From Campylorhamphus procurvoides (lineage: Eukaryota; Chordata; Aves; Passeriformes; Dendrocolaptidae): DNA of 64,000 nt. Positions 55,301 through 64,000 of this stretch are shown here, in pieces. The number at the start of each line of letters is the position of its first letter. Position 1 is the first letter of the stretch. Both the position numbers and the translations under genes were made by a program. Location of the stretch: positions 1,019,840 through 1,083,839 of the forward strand of contig WBMV01005958.1 in NCBI GenBank assembly GCA_013396655.1. The letters are read 5' to 3'. Below the pieces are notes generated by a model that worked only from the letters and a program-made list of their open reading frames with translations, did no database searches and was not told the DNA's origin.

Positions 55301-58190
55301 AAGGAGAAGAAAGAATCAATTTTGTAAAACAGCTAAGCAAGCAGTTGTATAATTGTAACTCGTTACATCCTTAATGCTGAAACAGCAAAACTCTTCCTAT
55401 GATACTGATAATGACAAGTAACTAAGTAATTATTTATCTGCAGTGTTCATACTTAAAAATTCTTCAAAAATTGAAAAAAAAGTTTGTTTTTTTCATTCTG
55501 ATCCTCAAGTAAGACATAGTAGTCAAAATGAACAATTTAAACCAAAGAAAATTCACACAGAACTACAAAACCATAATATAAAATGTAATTAAGGAGCAGC
55601 ATTTCAGGAATTGATGTTTCCAAGAAAGAACACAGAGATTTATACTGATTACAACTGCTTCCAGTACTCAGAGCATCTAGAGACAAAACATATTACTAGA
55701 GTACAATTTTGTATTGTTGATCTAAATGATTCTCCCTTGATCATTACAATACAGTTTTTTAACCTCTGAAAAATCAGAATCTTCTTTAGAGAAATTACTA
55801 TCTTATTTTCAAGGCCAGGTTGGATGGGCTCTCAACAACCTGGTCTAGTGGAAGGTGTCCCTAGACACAGTAGTGGCATTGGAACAAGATGATCTTTGAG
55901 GTCCCTTCCAACCCCAACCATTCTGGGATTGGTTCCCAAGGGTAGCTAATGGAATGAATACTGTGAGGAGGAGAGCATAATTTTTATACAGTCCCAGTAT
56001 CAAATAAAAGTTCTTTATTCTCACATACACCTGGATACATAGTAGATGTTGAGAAAATTGTGCTGGCTGGTTTAGATGAGTAGAGTCAAAGATAACTCCT
56101 AAGGCTGGGAGACAGCCTAACCAGTAAATGAAAACTGAACTGCTTCCCACAGTGAAGAGGGTAAAAAGGGGGAAGAAGGGAGGGACAGAAGCCTGGAATA
56201 AAAGATAATTTAAAATTATTTCATTACAACCTCACTGAAATATGTCATAGGACAAGAATAAATCCCTCTGTATGTTTTTGTGTCAGAGCTGGAGGAGACA
56301 ACAATATGGATAAGGATCACAGATTGCCTACGGTAATTGCAATTCCTTCTATTTAAATGAATTCCTTCTATCTAAACCAGTTAAACTATTAAAAATAATA
56401 GTTATGTTGAAGATATAGGTGACTCTACTAACAAGAGCATAGTAATATTTTTTAAAGTATTACAGAAGATAAATAAGCATTCACTAACAAGATAGAAAAG
56501 TACAGTCACCTTTCTCAGTCACAAAGCACTGTCACTTGGTTGACATTTCATTTGAAAACTGTGTCACATAAAGCGGTCATATCTGCATTTTCAATGTTAC
56601 CACTTCTGAAGCAACTGCACTGCTAGAGGATATGAGTGATTTATATTGTTTGTATCTACTTCATTTGAATTCTAAAGATTTTATTTTTTCCTTCTGTAAG
56701 ACAAACTGTTCTTAGAATCACTGTACTTTGAAATACAAACCCCTCCATCTTCTGAATCTCATGGCTATTGTCTCTGCTGAATACCTAAAGGAGGCACACT
56801 AATTTTTCCAGGTTGTTACATCTTATTAAATAAGCAAGCCAATAGCTTTAGGTAGTTTGCCTAAAAATAACTTGTTTAAAATTTGATTAAGTCAAACAAC
56901 ACAGATACCATCACAACAAATATTTTTAATTCAGTCAGCTAACAAGACGTCTGGAAAAATTCCTGGTAAAACAGAGCTCATCTAGAGTTTGCGAATATGA
57001 ACATAAGCCTAATTAAGGAAACAATCTAACCTACAAATTGTAATCACATTGCAATCAACTGCGGTGCTATATTTTAAATTTAAGATAAACAAAATAACAA
57101 CAGTGCTTAGCTTCTTACATATTCTTGTTACTGCTTGTCTAAATGAGTTTTTCCTGCAGGTGGCATCCTTAGAAAGCCTTTACCATGCAGAACCTGTGGT
57201 TCACACTGCAGCCTTTTGCAAGTCTTTAGAGACCTCTTCTACCCTCAATTATTTGAAATCAGCCAACAGTCAAAATTTACTGGATAAGACTAAGAGAAAG
57301 GGAGGATGACTATTTAAACCTCATTTCTTTAGCAAATATAAAGAAAACAAGCACAGTATTGCACGACTTCGACGTTGAGAACAGTAAGAAACTACCAGTT
57401 CTGAAACCCTGATTTTGCAGAGTCTTAAATTCTGTGGATTATAAACAGTCAAAGACCTTTAACTCTCAAATTGCTGCATTTATCTCCTCTTCCCTTATGG
57501 GGTAGGAGAAGGAACCACAAAGCAGGTGAAATGGCCCCTCAGTCATCTCAGCTCGCAGGCCTGAGCATGAATTCAAACAGTAATCATTTCTCAGTTATGG
57601 ATGTAATTCCTTTCAGGACTGGAGGCAAATACTGCATCTGACCAGACAACTAGCAGGACATTATCAACAGTTTTTGTTTAACATGTTATTGTATTTCACT
57701 TATTTAATTTTAAGAAGGTGTAGCCTTGCCTGCTGCTCAAAAATAATTTAGAAAATACGCACACAATTTATATTCTCAAAAAAGGACCAGTAAACAGAGG
57801 GTAAGGTGCTTCCCCTTTCCATCCAATGACACATATTGGATTGATTCACTGTGACACAAAACAAGCCCTTGCTTGCTATTGTAAGATAAACTGACTTTGT
57901 GCATGCACTTGTGTCAATACCTGCAGTTGCAACTAACAGGAGATAAAAAATAGTTACTATACATAGATTTTCATTACTGTATCTCTCCAAAGCAGTACTT
58001 TTTCTTTTTCTCTTTATTACAGTTAATAGTTTTTATCCAGCTCGAGACTTACATGTGTTGAAGAAACTGCTTTTCCTGCATTGCTCAACTGTCACAGTCC
58101 GGGGGGCAGAGATGGAACAGCGTGTCTGGAAAGACCATGCCAGGCTAGAATAGGAACAGCAACTCCCTTTCACTGGCACAGAAGCAAACC
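22171..58190 (-). CDS. MRPS5: MRPS5, mitochondrial small-subunit ribosomal protein uS5m (ten exons, N terminus missing)
   Basis: In coding order the exons are 58190-58053, 51182-51057, 50751-50518, 45723-45689, 35416-35326, 32618-32572, 31521-31464, 29757-29695, 23942-23806 and 22395-22171. All have GT-AG junctions and matching phases. They give 383 whole codons plus a split first codon; human MRPS5 has 430, so about 46 N-terminal residues are missing. The protein is part of the mitoribosome 28S subunit, near the mRNA entry and decoding region. The uS5 N-terminal domain carries the signature [17 protein letters not shown] and the C-terminal domain carries [19 protein letters not shown]. Before these lies a mitochondrial-specific extension rich in Lys and Arg. 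The C terminus ends WANVRRAAC. It converges with MAL. Confidence 0.93.
23806..23942 (-). CDS. MRPS5: MRPS5 exon, uS5 C-terminal domain
   Basis: It encodes 45 full codons from [20 protein letters not shown] through [19 protein letters not shown] to KGLTEQ. This is the uS5 C-terminal domain with the IGIKD and GSKN motifs. The acceptor is TTTTTCCCCAG and the donor GTAGGT. Confidence 0.95.
23943..29694 (-). other. MRPS5 intron containing the 26.4-28.3 kb CR1 cluster
   Basis: The only element recognised is the CR1 cluster at 26430-28330. 28380-29250 is GC-richer and may be another old repeat that I cannot classify. The rest is plain AT-rich intron. Confidence 0.6.
26430..28330 (+). mobile_element. 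CR1 LINE fragments, rearranged
   Basis: Three CR1 pieces lie in plus orientation. 26430-27290 matches the end of the endonuclease and the start of the RT region. About 27330-27715 matches an earlier endonuclease part ([12 protein letters not shown]). 27716-28300 matches the RT part around FINDLS and the region after it. The middle piece is out of order, so there are at least two insertions, one with an internal deletion. All frames are broken; this is a dead LINE. Confidence 0.8.
29695..29757 (-). CDS. MRPS5: MRPS5 exon ([20 protein letters not shown])
   Basis: A 63-bp exon encoding [20 protein letters not shown] and the first base of a Gly codon. It matches human [20 protein letters not shown]. 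The acceptor is CCCTCTCCAG and the donor GTAAAG. Confidence 0.93.
30765..31155 (-). mobile_element. CR1 3' end fragment, minus orientation
   Basis: On the plus strand it reads AGAATCAGAATTGTTTGGTT then TGGAAGGGACC, the reverse complement of a CR1 3' terminus, followed by the reverse of the last ORF2 codons. It lies in the intron between the exons at 29757 and 31464. Confidence 0.8.
31464..31521 (-). CDS. MRPS5: MRPS5 exon ([19 protein letters not shown])
   Basis: A 58-bp exon encoding [19 protein letters not shown] and the first base of an Ile codon. It matches human AKNRAVHHLHYIERYEDHT. The acceptor is TATTCCCTAG and the donor GTAAGT. Confidence 0.93.
31936..32440 (+). mobile_element. CR1 3' end fragment, plus orientation
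   Basis: It runs from a degraded ORF2 C terminus (GAGCAGCTGAGGGAGCTGGG) through CACTGAAAC-type tail sequence to a CR1 terminus with GATTCTATGATT at about 32415. It lies between MRPS5 exons at 31521 and 32572, about 130 bp from the latter. Confidence 0.8.
32572..32618 (-). CDS. MRPS5: MRPS5 exon, uS5 signature part 2
   Basis: A 47-bp exon encoding [15 protein letters not shown], which completes the GAAGF...GKA signature of uS5. The acceptor is GTCTTGCAG and the donor GTATGT. Confidence 0.93.
32619..35325 (-). other. MRPS5 intron, no recognised element
   Basis: AT-rich intron. A (CA)n run of about 12 bases lies near 33761. No exon or repeat family was recognised. Confidence 0.6.
35326..35416 (-). 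CDS. MRPS5: MRPS5 exon, uS5 N-terminal domain part 1
   Basis: It encodes [20 protein letters not shown] then [11 protein letters not shown], the first half of the uS5 RNA-binding domain and its Gly-rich signature loop. The acceptor is TTTATTTCAG and the donor GTATGT. Confidence 0.95.
36635..36666. repeat. AT-rich 12-bp inverted repeat
   Basis: TAAACTATATGT at 36635-36646 is the exact reverse complement of ACATATAGTTTA at 36655-36666, with an 8-base spacer. It opens a very AT-rich low-complexity stretch that runs to about 36770. Confidence 0.7.
39530..40680 (+). mobile_element. CR1 LINE fragment (endonuclease to RT), split by an N
   Basis: It starts with the GLTNREE / GCKDHEM endonuclease segment and runs to the RT entry ([32 protein letters not shown]). 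Frames are broken. It contains the duplicated 191-bp block around N at 40067, so its true length is probably about 190 bp shorter. Confidence 0.85.
39876..40258. repeat. Identical 191-bp direct repeat flanking a single N
   Basis: 39876-40066 and 40068-40258 are the same sequence, both starting TGGATAGGGAGCTCCCAAGA and ending GAGACCTGGCTACCCTG, with N at 40067 between. Identity of two adjacent copies inside an old, diverged LINE argues for overlapping contig ends joined without merging, not a biological duplication. Confidence 0.85.
44600..45215 (+). mobile_element. Internally deleted CR1 LINE, plus orientation
   Basis: It runs from an RT segment (CACGGATTCACAAAGGGAAA) to the FINDLD and FAND region near 44990. 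It then jumps at about 45000 to the 3' tail (AAAAGGTTCTTCCCTGAGAG) and ends GATATTCTGTGATGC. Frames are broken. Confidence 0.8.
45689..45723 (-). CDS. MRPS5: MRPS5 micro-exon ([12 protein letters not shown])
   Basis: A 35-bp exon encoding [12 protein letters not shown], matching human ETYEDFDTRILE. The acceptor is CCCCCAACAG and the donor GTAAGC. Phases fit both neighbours. Confidence 0.9.
45724..50517 (-). other. MRPS5 intron with one small CR1 scrap
   Basis: Apart from the CR1 end at 46795-46870 I recognise nothing. The open frames at 47160-47503 look random. Confidence 0.6.
46795..46870 (+). mobile_element. Short CR1 3' end fragment
   Basis: GGTTTGGACTAGATGACCTT followed by CCTTTCCAACACAACCTATTC is a diverged CR1 3' terminus in plus orientation. 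Confidence 0.65.
50518..50751 (-). CDS. MRPS5: MRPS5 exon (coiled, charged linker)
   Basis: It encodes 77 full codons, from [14 protein letters not shown] through an acidic-basic helix ([19 protein letters not shown]) to [20 protein letters not shown]. The GWSG, WGG and DPPDPGP pieces are characteristic of MRPS5. The acceptor is TTATTAAG, with a weak pyrimidine tract, and the donor is GTAAGA. Confidence 0.92.
51057..51182 (-). CDS. MRPS5: MRPS5 exon (TADELWKG, Lys/Arg-rich)
   Basis: It encodes [20 protein letters not shown], then a basic run ([16 protein letters not shown]) and IGEG. It matches the human protein closely over [16 protein letters not shown]. The acceptor is TTATTTCAG and the donor GTAGAT. 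Confidence 0.93.
51940..52620 (-). mobile_element. CR1 LINE 3' half, minus orientation
   Basis: The plus strand shows the reverse complement of CR1: first the 3' tail (GGCTGGAAGGGACCACAGTG), then the C-terminal coding part (CTTCTCAAGGGTGAAGAGGC), then an RT segment (CATCATAGAAGGCAATCAGG). Frames are broken. Confidence 0.8.
55805..55931 (+). mobile_element. CR1 3' end fragment, plus orientation
   Basis: It reads AAGGCCAGGTTGGATGGGCT then ACCTGGTCTAGTGGAAGGTG and ends GGTCCCTTCCAACCCCAACC and ATTCTGGGATTGG, a well-preserved CR1 3' terminus. Confidence 0.85.
58053..58190 (-). CDS. MRPS5: MRPS5 exon, N-terminal extension (first resolved exon)
   Basis: The acceptor TTGTTCTCAG precedes GGTTTGCTTCT on the minus strand and the donor GTAAGT follows at 58052. 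It encodes two bases of a split codon, then [14 protein letters not shown] through RKSSFFNT. The end FFNT plus the split Leu joins to TADELWKG, like the human SFFTKLTADEL segment. It begins mid-codon, so a start exon must lie further upstream. Confidence 0.8.
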
Positions 58191-58559
58191 CTGAGAACAA
58201 AAACAGAAAGGTGCTTATATATAGGACATTTTCTTCCTCAAAACAGTGTTTTCTGCAAATATATGCACCAGAAGGAAAAATCCAGTAATTTTCAAAGGGA
58301 ATCCGACTTGAACCTTTTGTACTGAAGCGCAAAGCAGAATGGAAGGGGAAATATATTGCAACAGAAAATGTCACAAAGAGCAAAAGGCTAGAAGACTTCT
58401 AGCATATTGCTGATAGAGAATGTGCCCTGAAAAAGCAGAAATATTGTCCTAGCAGCAAAATGTGCAACAATGTTCCTGGACATAATCAAAAGTGATAAAT
58501 AAATACATCATAAAATCCTGTATGTGCTATGAAAACCACATCTGAAATCAGCCCAATAA

Positions 58560-59215
58560 ACTTGCTCAACATCTGCTATAATGACCTCGGTGGTGGGGTA
58601 GAGTGTACCCACAGCAAGTTTGCTGATGATACAACATTGTGAGAAGTGGAGATACACCAGAGGGTTGTGCTGCCATGCAGAGGGACCTTGACAGGCTGGA
58701 GAATTGGGCTGAGAGTAATCTCGTGAAGTTCAGCAAGGGCAAGTGCAAAGTCCTGCACCCAGGGAGGGCGCACACACCCCAACACACCCAAGAGGCCAAG
58801 TGGCTGGAAAGCAGCACGGCAGAAAAGGGCTCAGGGGATCCTGGTGGCCACCAAGTTGACCACGAGCCACCTGTTGTGGCAAAAGAGGCCAAGAGCATTG
58901 TAGGCTGTGTTAGGACTGTTACCAGGGCATTGAGAAAGGTGTTCCTTCCCCTGTACACAGCACCAGTGAGACACATCTGGAGCACTCTGTCCAGTACTGG
59001 GCTCACCATACAAGAGAGACTTGGACATACTGGAGAACTGGACATTGGGAAAAGGTTCTTCACTGAGAGGGTGATTGGTCACTAGGACGGGCACCCCACA
59101 GAAGTGGTCACAGCACCAAGTCTGCCAGAGTTCAAGGAGTGTCTGGATGATACTCTTAGTCATATAATTTAGTTTTAGCTAATCCTGTGAGGAGCAGGAC
59201 GCTGGACTTAATAAT
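58560..59215 (+). mobile_element. CR1 LINE fragment with internal deletion
   Basis: It starts in the RT region (TTTGCTGATGATACAACATT, encoding a FADDT-like motif) and continues through the DRLENWAESNLVKFSKGKCK segment to SIVGCVRTV. At about 59040 it jumps to the 3' tail (AAAAGGTTCTTCACTGAGAG). It starts about 370 bp from the first resolved MRPS5 exon. Confidence 0.85.
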
Positions 59216-59269
59216 TCTCATTCCACATATCTGAAGTCCTGCAAGGGTCTGGATCATTTCTTGTTAAGA

Positions 59270-59600
59270 GGAGAGCCTGAGAGAGGTGGAAACACACTGT
59301 GGAGGAGAGCAGGCTCAGGAGAGATCATACCAACCCATAAAAAAATCTGAAGGGAGGGTAAAAAGTAGACTGAGCCAGGCTCTTCTCACTAGTGCCCAGT
59401 GACAGAACAAGATGGTTGTAATTGAAAAACACAAAATTCCATTTGAATACATGAAAACTTCTTTTCTTTTACTCTCTACTGAACATGGCCCTGTAATTTA
59501 CTCTATCTGACACTGTTATGTGCAGGGAGGCTGAACTAGATGATCTCCAGAGGCTTCCAACCTCACCTACTCTGTAATTCTGTGAATTTGTGAACCTGAC
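59270..59600 (+). mobile_element. Second CR1 3' end fragment
   Basis: It shows the C-terminal ORF2 and tail segment (GAGCCAGGCTCTTCTCACTA), then GCTGAACTAGATGATCTCCA and AGGCTTCCAACCTCACCTAC, ending TCTGTAATTCTGTG. It is a separate insertion next to the fragment on its left. Confidence 0.75.
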
Positions 59601-62600
59601 TTACTCTGGCATTCTGAAAGGAGAATGCACTTTCTCCATGGCCCTCCAGATTGCATTATTCCAAAGATAACCAATTACACATGCTGTTATCATCTCCAGA
59701 ACAGATTACTTCAGTATAGCAAGGTGGAACAGATAACACAGAAAGTCTGCTATTGCACAAGCCAAAGGGAGCTTGTTGTAACTGCTAAGGCTCAAGTGCT
59801 CACCTGCAACGAGGAAAGCAAGATACACTTCCATTTATTTACCATTATAGTACAGACAGGTTGTTCTTCAGAAGTAGGGAATGCATAATTTTCCTACTTA
59901 CATCATCAACCAATCCAAAGAGTGTGCATATTCACCAAACTAAAATGGGCTGTACTCTCTTGAAATCAATTAATCAATGTTATTCAGATGACAATAAAAA
60001 TTTAAAAAAAAATCAACTTCTTCCTAAATTACATTTAAAATCAATTATTTCAGCTAGATTTTAAAAACAGAAAATAAGCATGATTTTTGTCACGTTCTGT
60101 TACATGACATGAACACATTCATGAACACCATGAACATGAACATCAGTACGAATAAAACAACCTTTTTTGAAATCAGAACAATATGGCAAATAACAACCAG
60201 TTCAGTTAACAGGGGTAATGCAGCAGGAAGTTCTAGAAAATTCCTCTCCAGTCTTAAAATGTAAATTTATCATCATTTATTTACCATTTTATTGCCCATT
60301 CACTCAATCTTCAGTAATTCTGCAAGCAATAAAATTCTGACAGAATGGCTGGGGCACAGGAGAAAAAGTCAAATGTCAGACAAAGATGAAGCATCACTGT
60401 TGTGATGGAGGAAGGTCAGAAGACCTGATCTTGGCTTCACTGAAAGCAGTGACAAATCTCCCATTTTCTATCTGTAAAGTCAGAGCAAGTCATACTTTTA
60501 AGGCTGGCAGCAAGAGAACACCACTTCTGGGCTGGCAATCAAAATTGCAAGGCTAGGAAAGCCCACAGGAACTGGGTTGATCATATTCGGGACACTGAGA
60601 GAGAGACTGTTTTGGAATCTGAATTAAAGCAGTACAAGACGGCGAAGGAAGACATAGTTAAAAAACCTCCCCCCCTCCCCAAATCCACACGATTCCCAAA
60701 GTCTAATACACTGAGTGCTGGTGTTTAATAAAGTATACTCACACCCTTCTGTACACATACTGCTCAAGGGAACAGACACTTTGAAAGGAGCGCATTTTAA
60801 ACCACAGCATAAATATCTAAATATCTGAGATAAGCATGGAACACCAAAGTAACCAAACCAAAAAGAATTAGAGGTTCCCACCTGAAAAGACACGGATGAT
60901 TTTAATAAATTATTTAGGAGCAGTTGCACGCTTTTATTTTTCCTGGTCTACCTGCAAGAAATTGTTGGAGTTTTTTGAGGATACACCCGTGACTAGACAG
61001 TGAAAATGTTTCCCTTCACTAAGGAAACACCACTGACCTGTTTTCAAGCCCCTCCTGAATGTTCTGGCTTTAATTGCAGTTTGGTTACAGAATTGGCATC
61101 ACTTCATTATAGACTGCCCCGAGGATGAAAAGAGACCTGAAAGTCATTAACGGCTTAGACTCTTTTTTTTTTTTTAAAGACTGGAGGCAAGGAAGTTTTT
61201 AGAGGACTGTAGAAGCTAAAAAAGAACCTAGAGGATTTTATTTTGCTTTTGAAGATGGGGAAGAATGGACATGCTCTGCTGAAAGCATAAACCATGCCCA
61301 GTGTCCAGGTGATCTGATAGAAAGCTTTAATGTAATCTGTCCTTTCTTCCCAGCTCCATAGTTTTCCCTGGAAAATACACAGGCATTCATGTAGTTCATT
61401 ATGACCTTGCCTGTAACTTCAGTGTATACAATCTACCTAGGCTGTGTAAAGGACTGTGAGACAGGTTCACCCAGATTTACCAGCAGTGTGCATTGTTGGT
61501 GGCACTCAGTGACTCTAATGATGGAAGCCACTTTGGAGGAAAACTGAAAACAAAAGGAGACAGAAAGACATAATCTGTTCCAAGGCAGTCTCCAGTGCTA
61601 CAGGTGATTTTCCTCCCCATAAGAATTTCCCATTTTCATTAGGATCCTTGTAAACTCCTCAGTGGATGCATACAGGCTGGTTGGCTGTTAGGCCCTATGA
61701 ATGCATCCCCTAATGAATCCAAAACCTACAACCCAGAAGAAGGCAAAGGGAAGATGAGAACTTTTTTCTGCTCCTGCCAGCTATTACCCAGCAGAACCCA
61801 CTGAACACTACTGGGATTCACAGCTCCAAGGTCATAAGGACAACAGCATGGGAACAAAGGGGAAAATACTATCACAAACGTTCTGCAACAGTGTCAGGGC
61901 TGCCTGAAAGGCACAGAAAGTCATAGAGAACACTTAGCAATAAAAAGGACCAGGTATCCATGGCACTACAATAACTATACCTACACTACTTTATGTCCAA
62001 CCCTCAGTAGTATTCAGTGCTTAAAAACACTGTATAATGAAAAGACTTAGACATTTTGTCTTAAGAGAGAATGCAGGTTTTAAAAAAAAAGTAACTACAG
62101 AACTCAGAAAATGTCACCCAGCAGACTTTTTTTCAGTTGTACAGTATTATTTTTCATGTATCAAAACACAATTTTCCCGATTTTCAAACCAAAATTTTAG
62201 AAGGACAGATCCAACTGTGACAATCAGCTCTGACCTCCAGTAGAAAAAAACATGTTTTCCCTTCTTCCTATGTACACTTCAACCTCTCCTGGGGAAAAAA
62301 TATAACAGATTTGAGTTTTGAAAAGTGACCAAAGAGGATTAAAAATCAGAAAGAAATGCCTACAAAATTAGCAGAAACATAGATTCCTATCAACTAAAAA
62401 TGCCCAGGATGACATCAGAGGAGAAAGGTAGAAAAAATGGGAAGAAAACAATACCTGAATTACAAAGCAAACCACCTCACTCCATTATCTTAAGAGAGAT
62501 GTTAATCTGATGGGGTAATGGATGACTGATACAGGTTTCCAAAGGTGCAGGTGGCCTGCCCCAAACCCTCTGAGTAAGACCTGCATGCTTTTAAACTCCA

Positions 62601-63250
62601 TTTATAATATGAAGTACATGTTTACTGCACATGAAGAAAATGTGGAAACTGCTAAGTAATGACAGCAGCAACCTTGTCCACTGATGATAATGTGAATGTA
62701 AAGCTAGTTATTTTAGATGGTATTTATCACATTCCCTGTCCTGGAGAAGAGTAACACATAGGTTGATGATACTTAGCGAAATGCAAGCTTTAGAAAAACC
62801 TGACAATTATTTAGGAAGTCCAATTAGCACTGCTTAGATACAAAACAATTCTTCTCTAGCTCTTGGAGGCCCCAGAGTGATTGAGGTGACAAGGGAATGT
62901 GTGCAGCTGTGGTATATTTGGATCCAGCCACATCCAGAGCAGCCCCCACTGGGCTGCGTGTTGGTTTTGAGTTCATCCCTGGCCATTTAACACTGTGCCC
63001 CAGCAACTACTGCTAAAGCACAATTTCTACACTGGACGGAAAATCCGTGCAAGGGCTGATCAAACTCAAATACACAGATGTACAGACCACCACTTTCCCA
63101 GTGACCAGCCACCCTGGAATCACGGGAACACTCCTTCTCTCCCTGGTCCCGCAGCAGCCTTGCAGTGTAACCCCGGAGCCCGAGGCTGCAGGGGCTGCTC
63201 TCACCTGGTCACACCTCAGACCCGTGGGAAGGTGACAGGGACACTGCAAA
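59601..63250 (-). other. MRPS5 upstream intron, start exon not found
   Basis: Nothing in this stretch matches a transit-peptide exon with the needed donor phase (one base of a split codon). 59601-62990 is AT-rich and featureless; 63000-63250 is GC-richer. An imperfect repeat of CATGAACA lies at about 60106-60143. Confidence 0.45.
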
Positions 63251-63254
63251 CACC

Positions 63255-63990
63255 TTGTCTGTGTTGCTGTGCATGTACATGGATGTATGGATGTATATGT
63301 GGACGCACGGATGTACACACGGATATACAGATGTGTACACAGATGGACAGATGTACACATGGATGTATATATGTACACATGGATGANTCCATCCCCTCTC
63401 CACCGCTCCCGGAGCACAGTCCGCTCCCCTCCATCCCGCTCCCCTCCATCCCTCACCCGTCCATCCCTCCCCTCTCCACCCCTCCCGGAGCACACCCCGC
63501 TNGTATGGATATGCACATGTATGTGCATCTGGATATATGGATGTGCACATGGATGTACACTGGATTTATGGATGTGCATGTGGGTGTGCACGTGGATGTG
63601 TATATGGATATACAGATGTACACACGGATGTATGGATATGCACAGGGACATACACATGATTTAAGGATGTGCACATGGATGTATACATGAATGGATGTAT
63701 AGCTGGATATATGGATGTGCACATGGATGTACGGATGTGCACATGGATGTACACATGGATGGGTGGATGTGCACATGGGTGGATGGATGTACACATGGAT
63801 GGGTGGANTGGATGTACACATGGATGTACACATGGATAGACAGATATGTACGTGGATGTATGGACATGCACATGGATGTACACATGGATGGACATGCACA
63901 TGGATGTTCACATGGATGAATGGACATGCACATGTTTGTGTACATGGATGTACACATGGACAGACAGATGGATGTGCACAGGCAGCGCGG
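63255..63990. repeat. Minisatellite, 10-12-bp unit, interrupted by single Ns
   Basis: Units alternate between GGATGTACACAT and GGATGTGCACAT forms with variants (GGATGTATGGAT, GGATATACAG). Single N bases at 63387, 63502 and 63808 mark unresolved joins. The repeat reads open in several frames on both strands, giving Cys-Thr-His-Pro-type peptides, an effect of unit length and not coding. Confidence 0.85.
63388..63501. other. GC-rich block bounded by Ns inside the minisatellite
   Basis: This block lies between the Ns at 63387 and 63502 and is unrelated to the flanking repeat. It has its own repeats: CTCCCGGAGCACA occurs twice, as do CCCGCT and CTCCATCC variants. The N at each end suggests a contig placed here without sequence support. 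Confidence 0.6.
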
Positions 63991-64000
63991 GGAGCCGCTC

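Larger units (their letters stand above)
51183..58052 (-). other. MRPS5 intron (6.9 kb)
   Basis: It carries the CR1 fragments at 51940-52620 and 55805-55931. Otherwise AT-rich with no recognised gene, including the open frames at 54383-54709 and 57049-57309. Confidence 0.6.

Noticed and set aside
58639..59085. A 148-codon frame with protein-like features
   Set aside because: It is the decayed RT region of a CR1 LINE, not a host gene.
63180..63250. A possible MRPS5 first exon ending at the donor near 63210 (GACCAG then GTGAGAG, minus strand)
   Set aside because: The frame with the required phase has a TGA just before the donor, and no start codon is available before the minisatellite.
63013..63957. 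Long open frames on both strands giving Cys-His-Thr-Pro-rich peptides
   Set aside because: They are readings of a 10-12-bp minisatellite and run through N bases. All frames look alike in composition, so they are not genes.

Overview
The window is vertebrate nuclear DNA, almost certainly from a bird and probably a songbird. It has short exons with GT-AG introns, a typical avian load of CR1 LINE fragments, and a solo LTR of a type I recognise as common in passerines. Two genes are identifiable by their translated exons: MAL (plus strand) and MRPS5 (minus strand). They lie tail to tail, as I recall they do on human 2q11. No bacterial, plasmid or phage features are present.

Layout: 1-2790 holds the last coding exon and a long 3' UTR of an unidentified plus-strand gene, with a strong hairpin in that UTR. 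2790-10440 is intergenic and repeat-rich. It contains a short ~58-bp tandem repeat and then a degenerate ~190-bp repeat array with copies in both orientations. 10542-15574 is a complete four-exon MAL gene of 153 codons with its polyadenylation signal. 15800-16252 is a solo LTR just past the MAL 3' end. 16.3-21.8 kb is intergenic, with a second probable LTR at about 20.82-21.2 kb.

21837 to the right edge is MRPS5 on the minus strand. Ten coding exons are resolved between 58190 and 22171. They give 383 complete codons plus a split one, so roughly 46 N-terminal codons (the mitochondrial targeting peptide) are missing. They probably sit in an exon beyond the right edge. The MRPS5 introns carry at least nine CR1 fragments. 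The last kilobase is a 10-12-bp minisatellite broken by three single N bases. A fourth N at 40067 separates two identical 191-bp copies, which looks like an assembly join.

MAL is a four-span MARVEL proteolipid of apical and myelin membrane sorting. MRPS5 is the uS5 protein of the mitochondrial small ribosomal subunit. Nothing suggests a functional link; the pairing is conserved synteny. I see no clear new system. The items most worth checking are the 3' UTR hairpin, the two-orientation repeat array upstream of MAL, and the unidentified terminal exon.
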